A stretch of 64,000 bases of DNA from Hyphomicrobium sp. CS1GBMeth3 (GTDB lineage Bacteria; Pseudomonadota; Alphaproteobacteria; Rhizobiales; Hyphomicrobiaceae). Both the position numbers and the translations under genes were made by a program. The stretch is taken from the NCBI RefSeq assembly GCF_900117455.1, contig NZ_FPHO01000003.1, forward strand, positions 992,001 to 1,056,000, given 5' to 3'. The notes beneath the pieces are model-generated. The model was not told where the DNA came from. It worked only from the letters and a program-made list of their open reading frames with translations, and made no database searches. Position 1 is the stretch's first letter. Each line of letters starts with the position of its first letter. This document shows positions 35,436 through 41,499 of this stretch, one piece after another.

Positions 35436-35993
35436 TCAGCCGATCGCATCGAGCGCTACAGGCTCGGCCTGCAGTGTGGCTGCGCACCGGGCGGCCGTGC
35501 CGGCTTCCTGGTGTAACCACACTTCAACGGGTGGAAGATTGGGAATTTGATTGGCGACGTTGGCGATTCTGTTGAGGACCTGCAGATCTGCACCTTCGCC
35601 GAAGACGAGATAGATGGCGCGCTGATACCCGACAACGTTCAGGAACAGGGCCAGCTTTTCGAGATCGCTACGGATCTCGGCGTTCCCGGCTCGAAACGTC
35701 TTCACCTCGATGATGGCGTGGTTGCCTGCCATATGTCCGGGACGATGCACGAGGAAGTCCGGCTTGGCGTGCGCTGCACCCAACTGCATCAGGATCGGGT
35801 GTGCGGCCTTGTCGATCTCACCGTTGAGCCGGTAGTCGGTGTCATGCGGCCACCGAATGCGCATGCGGTGATAGAGTTCGTAGCAATAGACGCGCTCGCG
35901 ATACACCGGATCGCCGCCGTCGATGTTGAGCCGGAAATACTCCGGAGCGATATCGCGTGTGGCACGCGTGAGGATGCGCGTCAGCCGGTGCAT
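35436..35993 (-). CDS. PD-(D/E)XK nuclease-like protein
   Basis: A 185-residue protein. The arrangement fits the PD-(D/E)XK core: a helix with Glu33/Glu39 (YRERVYCYELYHRMR), AKPDFLVHRPG with Asp79, and HAIIEVKTF with Glu96 and Lys98, then a long helix and the strand QRAIYLVFGE. The conserved LNGEIDKAAHPI before the Asp belongs to a family sometimes labelled methionyl-tRNA formyltransferase-like, a name the sequence does not support. It is convergent with the kinase-lobe-like gene, 27 bases apart. Nuclease activity and target are inferred. Confidence 0.6.
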   Translation of the reverse strand: MHRLTRILTRATRDIAPEYFRLNIDGGDPVYRERVYCYELYHRMRIRWPHDTDYRLNGEIDKAAHPILMQLGAAHAKPDFLVHRPGHMAGNHAIIEVKTFRAGNAEIRSDLEKLALFLNVVGYQRAIYLVFGEGADLQVLNRIANVANQIPNLPPVEVWLHQEAGTAARCAATLQAEPVALDAIG

Positions 35994-36041
35994 GAGAGTC
36001 TTTGTAAGACGTCACTGGGCAAACGGACAAGGAATCACAGG

Positions 36042-36830
36042 TCAGATTTCCCGCCCAAAATCGCGGCCGTCGTTCTTCTTGCGCCATTGCTCCATGTCGC
36101 GCCTGATCTGCTCGGCGCGCGAAGGCTTTGCGGAATCACCGAAGCGCTGCCGCAGCGGGGCGTTCTCCGGATCGCGCTTGATCGGCCGCGGCTCCGGCGG
36201 GGGAGGTGGCGCATCTTCCTGCTCGATCATAAGTGACGCCTTCGCCATGGCGAAGGATATGCCCTTGCGCTCGGCCTGCTGCTGTTCGCGCTCAGCCTGC
36301 CGTTCGGCTGCCTGCCGTTCTCGCAGCGTCTCGAAGCGCGCGCGGTGGATTTCCCAGATCCGGTCGGTCAGCACCTTCGTCTCTGCCTTCTGGCTGCGTG
36401 CCAGGCTGCGCCTTTCCTGCTCGTGAACCTGACTCAGACGCTTTGCCAAAGCATCGCCGGAGCGGATGAGCCGCACCATCTGCCGCATGGTGAGAGGCGA
36501 ACCTTTGCCCAAGCGCTCGCGCTGCGCATAGACGAAGGCCGCGCGATCCAGCATGCGGTCGGCGATGCGGCCGACATGCCGCTCCTCTTTCTTCTGTGCC
36601 CGGTATAGATCCCGCCATTGCGGTCTGAACCGCTCCGAGACATGGCCGCGCGCATGATCGATGGCGGCTTGCGTGCGCCCGTCAAGCTCGTCGCGCTCCT
36701 GCGACTGGCGGGCCCAGCTCGCCTGACGTGCGATCTTCAGCTCGGCGTCAAGTTGTCCGCGCATCGAGCGCATGCGCTCGACGATCTCCTTTCGGTCGAA
36801 CCATTGTTTGCGCTGCACGGCCCTGTGCTT
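36042..36830 (-). pseudogene. Relaxase/mobilization protein, C-terminal remnant
   Basis: An open frame of highly charged helical sequence (QRKQWFDRKEIVERMRSM onwards, rich in Arg, Glu and Gln, then a Pro-rich PPPPPEPRP and the end DGRDFGREI). It resembles the C-terminal tail of MobA/VirD2-type relaxases on integrative elements. The N-terminal nuclease domain with its catalytic Tyr and His triad is absent: upstream of about 36830 the same DNA encodes the integrase in another frame. The relaxase assignment is moderate; the truncation is clear from the frame change. Confidence 0.45.
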
Positions 36831-37245
36831 CAGGCTCGATGTGATTGCGGTAGTAGGCGCGGTCCGTCTCATGCCGGGCAAGCTTCGGTTTGGCATGGCG
36901 CTTGTGCCAGTCCTCGAACACGTCGCCGAAGGTCATGGCTTCCTGCGCTTTGGCCTTGCGCTCGACCACAGGATCGCGGTCGTCGACCTTGACCGCATTG
37001 ACGATGTTGTGGGCGGCCTTGATGGCCTTGGCCAGGCTGACGGTCCTGGGATCGCCGATCGTGTACTGCCTGAACACGCGGCCATTCCGTCCGCCTGGTT
37101 GATAGCGCACGTACCAGGTGCGGCGGCCGGAGGGACCGACATGCAGCCACAGCCCGTCGACGCCCTCGATGCGGTACCGGGTGCGTTTTCCGTCGATGGG
37201 TTTGGCGGCCAGGATCTGGCGGTGATTGGCTTTGAGAGTCGGCAT
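36748..37245 (-). pseudogene. int: Tyrosine integrase, N-terminal remnant
   Basis: From ATG 37245 the product reads as the arm-binding domain of a tyrosine recombinase: MPTLKANHRQILAAKP, then GLWLHVGPSGRRTWYVRYQ and FRQYTIGDPRTVSLAKA. The start of the core-binding domain follows (MTFGDVFEDWHKRHAKP). After NHIEP, near 36830, sequence turns into out-of-frame relaxase-like DNA and stops at 36748. The catalytic domain with the Arg-His-Arg-Tyr residues is missing, so the protein cannot recombine. It lies about 180 bases inside the right attachment repeat. Confidence 0.8.
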
Positions 37246-37260
37246 CTGCGCTATCCAGAA

Positions 37261-37292
37261 CGGGCACACACGGACACACACCGGGCACACAC
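37261..37292 (+). repeat. Right putative integrase arm-type repeats
   Basis: Three tandem near-copies of CGGGCACACAC (37261, 37271 with one change, 37282) lie directly upstream of the integrase start. Positions 37275-37292 equal 32888-32905 exactly. Location between int and the att repeat fits arm-site DNA and possibly int autoregulation. Confidence 0.55.
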
Positions 37293-37421
37293 CAAACGGT
37301 TGCTTGCGGTGTTGCGGGGTTATGCCAGATGCCGGCCTAGACTTCAAATTATTTCGCCATATCAGCATCTTATGCTGAACCTGCCAGCACATGCCGGAAC
37401 GCCCAAAAACCCCTCTGGACC

Positions 37422-37478
37422 CAATCGCACTGCAGAGGTCAGGGGTTCGATTCCCCTCGGCTCCACCAATTAAATCAA
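37422..37478 (+). repeat. Right attachment-site repeat (57 bp)
   Basis: Exact copy of 32792-32848, i.e. the last 47 bases of tRNA-Ala plus ten flanking bases. It lacks the tRNA 5' half and so is not a functional tRNA gene. It marks the right boundary of the element. Confidence 0.92.
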
Positions 37479-37565
37479 TACCTTACACGACCATCCAAGA
37501 TTCGCTGATTTGCCGTTCACGCTGGGTTCACCCAGGAATGCAGGCGCGCGGAAGACAGCGCATGT

Positions 37566-38801
37566 TCACGCAGGCGCGCAGCTCCGCTCGATGAACCGCG
37601 CCGCAAGCGAGCATCCGTTCTCTTTCTGAATCGCCGCGCCAAGTGCCGATGCGCGTTCGCGCATCGCTTCCCCGTCCATGCTTGCGATGGCTGATGCGAC
37701 CTCGGCGGCACTCAAGTTTTTGCGGTCAAGCGGGGGCGGAGCGACGCCAAGCTCGTGCATGCGCCGCGCCCAGAACGGCTGATCGCCGAAGAAGGGGCAG
37801 ATCGTCATCGGCTTGCCGACGCGCAGAGAAGCGGCAGTCGTACCCGCGCCGCCATGATGGATCGTCGCGGCGACATGCGGCAGAAGCTTGTCGTGCGGCG
37901 CATGCTCGATGAGGTGGATGTGCTGCGGCATATCACCCACGCGCAAGGCGCCGCCGCCAGAAGCAAGCAACCCGCGCTTGCCGGACATCCGCAGGGTTTC
38001 GATCATGGTCGCGCTCATGCGGTCTGCATCGACCCCCGGCATGCTGCCGAAGCCGATATAGACCGGCAGCGGCCCATCATCGAGAAACCGCTTCAACCGC
38101 TCCGGCGGCGTCCAGTCGCCCCCATCCAGAAACCAGTACCCGCTCACCAGCACGTCGGGTCCCCAGTCCTTCGGCACGGGGAGGACGTGCGGGCTGTAGG
38201 CATAGACCGTGCCGACGGGGGATGCGCCTTGCGCGCCCCGCAAACCGAGCGACGCTTCCCGCCACGCACGCATCATGCGCCCGAAGAGCAGGCGGGGGCC
38301 CAGGATAGCGAGCTGGTGGCTCGCGCGGTTGAACGGCCCGAGTGAGCGGAAAGGCAGGAGCGGAACCGGGAAGGCGGAGGTGGGCGTAAAGCCCGGCAAG
38401 GGCGAAGCGAGTATGCAGGGCCGGCCAAGTTTCTCTGCGGCCGATGGCGAGGCCATGGATTTTGGGTGGTAGACGATGGCGTCAGGCTCAAAACCACGCA
38501 TCGCTTCCCATTCGGCATCGAGCACTGCGCGCATGAGCGGCCGGATATGCTTGAGCAGCTTGAACCCTGCGCCGAAACCCTTGCTGCCCGCCACGGCGGC
38601 TTTGCCCTCCGGCTTATCGAGCAGCGCCAGGAACTCTCCCGGCACGGGAGCGAAGGGGACATTGTGGTCCGAGACTAATCCCTCGAACTGCGCGGGCGCG
38701 CATAATTGCACCTCATGGCCGCGCGCCATCAACGCGCGGGCCAGGGCGATATAGGGTTGAACATCGCCTCTGGTGCCAAGGGTCTGGATCGCAACGCGCA
38801 T
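37566..38801 (-). CDS. Family 1 glycosyltransferase (UDP-glycosyltransferase-like)
   Basis: A 411-residue GT-B enzyme. The N-terminal half starts MRVAIQTLGTRGDVQPYIALA, matching the sterol/MGT-type glucosyltransferase start. The C-terminal donor-binding motif is ATIHHGGAGTTAASLRVGKP followed by FGDQPFWARR. Acceptors in this group are lipids, sterols, flavonoids or macrolides; none can be assigned here. It sits just outside the right att repeat and beside a truncated Fic gene, so it may belong to an older accessory segment. Confidence 0.85.
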   Translation of the reverse strand: MRVAIQTLGTRGDVQPYIALARALMARGHEVQLCAPAQFEGLVSDHNVPFAPVPGEFLALLDKPEGKAAVAGSKGFGAGFKLLKHIRPLMRAVLDAEWEAMRGFEPDAIVYHPKSMASPSAAEKLGRPCILASPLPGFTPTSAFPVPLLPFRSLGPFNRASHQLAILGPRLLFGRMMRAWREASLGLRGAQGASPVGTVYAYSPHVLPVPKDWGPDVLVSGYWFLDGGDWTPPERLKRFLDDGPLPVYIGFGSMPGVDADRMSATMIETLRMSGKRGLLASGGGALRVGDMPQHIHLIEHAPHDKLLPHVAATIHHGGAGTTAASLRVGKPMTICPFFGDQPFWARRMHELGVAPPPLDRKNLSAAEVASAIASMDGEAMRERASALGAAIQKENGCSLAARFIERSCAPA

Positions 38802-38830
38802 GCGCTCACTCTTCCTTTAACGCGCCGACA

Positions 38831-39004
38831 TCATGAAACGTGCCGCCGCTCGATGAGAAGGTCAGCCATGAGGCGCGCATACCTGTCGTTGCCGTTGGGG
38901 AAGGGATGAATATAGACGAGCCGGTGATGAAGGCGCACCGCGAACTCATCCGGCGGATAGGTGTTGTGCTCGACCCAGTAGCTCACGTCGTCGAACATAG
39001 CGCG
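38831..39004 (-). pseudogene. Truncated Fic protein (mobile mystery protein B-like)
   Basis: About 57 residues remain: RAMFDDVSYWVEHNTYPPDE, then the Fic core IHPFPNGNDRYARLMADLL. This matches the central part of mobile mystery protein B, a Fic-domain AMPylase-like protein found on mobile elements. The canonical HPFxxGNGR has GND here. The N-terminal part is missing: homology begins at 39004, right at the ada stop codon (39007-39009). The C-terminal part is also missing. It is a scar of an earlier insertion or deletion. Confidence 0.7.
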
Positions 39005-39006
39005 CA

Positions 39007-40089
39007 CTACCGCGCCTCCCGTTTGAGCAGAGCGCGCTTGCGCGCGACGCCCCATCGATAGCCGGACAGCGACCCATCAGTGCGCACGACGCGATGGCAC
39101 GGAATGGCAACCGCGATCTTGTTGGACGCACATGCAGAGGCAACAGCGCGCACCGCTTTTGGCATCCCGATACGCGCAGCGATCTCGCTATAGGTGGCCG
39201 TCGCGCCAACTGGGATCTGGCTCAACGCCTCCCAGACACGATACTGAAACGCGGTGCCACGCACATCAAGCGGCAAGCCAAGCCCGGCCTCGGGTGCCTC
39301 GACAAGCCCGACAACCTGCGACACCACGGCTTCGAACGCCGCATCCCCACCAACCAGCGTCGCGCGTGGAAAGCAGTCCTCCAGCTCGTGCACCAGCGCC
39401 TCAGCGTCGTCACCGAGCAGGATCGCCGTGATGCCCTTGTCGCTTGCCGCCACGAGAATGGCACCGAGATCGCAATGTCCGACAGCGAACCGAATCGCGG
39501 TGTTGGCACCTCCCGACTTGAACTCGGACGGCGTCATGCCGAGAGCCGCTCGAGAAGCGGCGTGCAAGCGGCTGCTCGATCCAAACCCGGCGTCATGCAT
39601 GGCCTCCGTGACCGTTGCACCCGTTTTCAGCGCCTCGCGCAGCCTCCCATGACGGTGCGCGCTCGCATAGGCTTTGGGCGTCACGCCCGTCGCGGCCAGG
39701 AACACGCGATGAAAGTGCGACGGACTGAGGCCAGATCGCGCCGCCAGCTCGGACAGGCTTGGAGCATGTTCTGCAGTCTCGATGAACCGGCAGGCCTCGC
39801 GCACCATGTCGAGCGAACTCCCGTCCTGCCTTTCATTCGGCCTGCAGCGCTTGCACGCACGGAAGCCCGCGGCCTCTGCCTCGCGCCAGGAGGCACAAAA
39901 ACTCACGTTCTCGCGCTTTGCGCGGCGCGCCGCGCACGAAGGGCGGCAATAGACGCCAGTCGTCGCCACCGCATAGACGAACGTGCCATCGGATCTCCGG
40001 TCACGCGCCTGAACAGCCTTCCAATAGCGCGTATCCGCCGCCCCGCTGGAAGGGGCAACTTCGCCGTCACCGCTAAACCGCCGCCTCAT
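39007..40089 (-). CDS. ada: Ada: methylated-DNA repair methyltransferase and regulator
   Basis: A 360-residue three-part Ada protein. The N-terminal zinc/methylphosphotriester domain has C48, C52, C79 and C82 (GVYCRPSCAAR, FRACKRCRPNE), where the first Cys accepts methyl groups. An AraC-type helix-turn-helix follows (LSELAARSGLSPSHFHRVF). The C-terminal O6-methylguanine methyltransferase ends with IAVAIPCHRVVRTDGSLSGY, acceptor C331. ATG 40089 gives the family length; ATG 40107 and GTG 40131 are alternatives. The AlkA-like gene is elsewhere (8605-9231). Confidence 0.95.
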   Translation of the reverse strand: MRRRFSGDGEVAPSSGAADTRYWKAVQARDRRSDGTFVYAVATTGVYCRPSCAARRAKRENVSFCASWREAEAAGFRACKRCRPNERQDGSSLDMVREACRFIETAEHAPSLSELAARSGLSPSHFHRVFLAATGVTPKAYASAHRHGRLREALKTGATVTEAMHDAGFGSSSRLHAASRAALGMTPSEFKSGGANTAIRFAVGHCDLGAILVAASDKGITAILLGDDAEALVHELEDCFPRATLVGGDAAFEAVVSQVVGLVEAPEAGLGLPLDVRGTAFQYRVWEALSQIPVGATATYSEIAARIGMPKAVRAVASACASNKIAVAIPCHRVVRTDGSLSGYRWGVARKRALLKREAR

Positions 40090-40236
40090 GGTTTTCGACT
40101 CTCTCATGGCTCCAAGATATAGAGCCTTCACCGCTCCCCTGCACTCCGCTCCTTGCTTTCGAATTCAAAAAACGGACATCTCCGCCCAGATTGTGTTGGG
40201 CATAAACGCACCTTATGAACACCGGGGAACGAACGA

Positions 40237-41394
40237 ATGGGGAGCGATAGGGTGACTACGTTCGATGTTATCGTAGCCGGCATCGGCGCCATGGGCTCGC
40301 AGACGTGCTGGCACCTCGCGAAGCGCGGCAAGCGCGTGCTCGGCCTCGACCGCTACGACATTCCGAACGGCATGGGCTCGTCGCACGGCGCGAACCGTAT
40401 CATCCGGCTCTCCTATTTCGAGCATCCACTCTACGTGCCGATTCTGCGCCGGGCCTATGAGCTCTGGCGCGAGGCCGGCCAGAAAGCTGGCGAGCAATTG
40501 CTTTACACAACAGGATCGCTTGATATCGGCCCCTCGGGCTCACCCATCATCGAAGGCTCGCTGGAGAGTTGCCGCCAGCACGATCTGCCGCACACGCTGC
40601 TGACGGCCGCCGATATCGGCGCACGTTTCCCCGGCTATCGCTTGCCTGAAAACTTCATGGCCGTGCACCAGCCCGACGGCGGCTTCGTCGCATCCGAGCG
40701 CGCCATTGTCGTTGCGGCCGAATTGGCGATGGACGCGGGCGCCGTCATCCGCGGCCGCGAAAGCGTGCTCGGGTTCGAGCCGCTCGCCGACGGCGAAGGC
40801 GTCCGCGTACGCACCGACCGTGGCACCTACGAAGCAGGCAGCCTGGTGCTCTCGACCGGAGCCTGGATCGGCGAGCACGTCCCTGGCCTCAAGGAGACCG
40901 CGGTTCCGGAGCGCCAAGTGCTCGGCTGGTTCCGCCCGAAGCGGCCGGAGCTGTTCCGCCTCGGTGCCTTCCCGGTCTCGAACCTGAAAAGCGATCTTGG
41001 CCACTTCTATCAGCTCCCGGCCTGGGGCCTGCCCGGCTTCAAGATAGGTCTCTATCACCACCTCCGCGAGAAAGGCCCGGCGGATGCGCTGTCGCGCGAG
41101 CCGAATGCCGCCGACGAGCAGGCGCTACGCAAAGGCCTCGCAGCCTTCTTCCCCGAAGCCGATGGCGACGTGCTGACGCTCCGCACCTGCATATTCACGA
41201 ACACGCCGGACGAGCATTTCATCCTCGACCGGCTGCCGGATGCGCCTCAAATCATCGTGGCCTCGCCGTGCTCCGGGCACGGATTCAAGTTCTCGAGCGC
41301 CATCGGCGAAATCCTCGCCGATCTTGCATCCGGGAAGAAGAGCGCGTTCGATCTCTCTCCGTTTGCCCTCTCGCGCTTCCAAGGCACCTCATGA
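40237..41394 (+). CDS. solA: N-methyl-L-tryptophan oxidase-like flavoenzyme
   Basis: A 385-residue FAD enzyme of the monomeric sarcosine oxidase/SolA group, which oxidatively demethylates N-methyl amino acids giving formaldehyde and peroxide. It has the dinucleotide-binding start VIVAGIGAMGSQTCWHLAKRG, then GSSHGANRIIRLSYFEHPLY, typical of MTOX, and the C-terminal VASPCSGHGFKFSSAIGE, with the Cys that covalently binds FAD in this family. The exact substrate (N-methyltryptophan, sarcosine or another) is not settled by sequence. Confidence 0.88.
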   Translation: MGSDRVTTFDVIVAGIGAMGSQTCWHLAKRGKRVLGLDRYDIPNGMGSSHGANRIIRLSYFEHPLYVPILRRAYELWREAGQKAGEQLLYTTGSLDIGPSGSPIIEGSLESCRQHDLPHTLLTAADIGARFPGYRLPENFMAVHQPDGGFVASERAIVVAAELAMDAGAVIRGRESVLGFEPLADGEGVRVRTDRGTYEAGSLVLSTGAWIGEHVPGLKETAVPERQVLGWFRPKRPELFRLGAFPVSNLKSDLGHFYQLPAWGLPGFKIGLYHHLREKGPADALSREPNAADEQALRKGLAAFFPEADGDVLTLRTCIFTNTPDEHFILDRLPDAPQIIVASPCSGHGFKFSSAIGEILADLASGKKSAFDLSPFALSRFQGTS

Positions 41395-41499
41395 GATTAA
41401 CGGAGGGTTGATCCAGGTCAGAGGATCATAGGGAGGTTTCACGTAGCAGTTGCACCAAATGCCAGCGCGACACCATCACTCCGGGAGCCTCCAGGCCGA

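Larger units (their letters stand above)
32792..37478. mobile_element. tRNA-Ala-integrated element with defence-like cargo, decayed
   Basis: A 4.6 kb block bounded by identical 57-bp direct repeats, the left one being the tRNA 3' end. It contains abiEii and abiEi, an unrecognised protein with kinase-N-lobe features, a PD-(D/E)XK nuclease-like protein, a relaxase-like C-terminal remnant and an integrase N-terminal remnant. Repeats of GGGCACACAC lie inside both ends. It is best read as an integrative mobilizable element that lost the integrase catalytic domain and the relaxase domain through one internal deletion, leaving cargo fixed in place. The limits are clear; the ancestry is inferred. Confidence 0.88.

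Noticed and set aside
32885..37292. CRISPR array from the GGGCACACAC repeats
   Set aside because: Copies are adjacent, too short and lack regular unique spacers; no cas genes are present.
37422..37478. A second tRNA-Ala gene
   Set aside because: Only the 3' part is present; acceptor 5' strand, D arm and most of the anticodon arm are missing. It is an attachment repeat.
39094..40122. A 342-codon plus-strand frame opposite ada
   Set aside because: Arg/His-rich low-information product; ada has all zinc and active-site cysteines in place.
40217..40230. GAAC...GAAC before the solA-like gene as a LexA box
   Set aside because: The spacer is six bases, not seven, so it does not fit the site.
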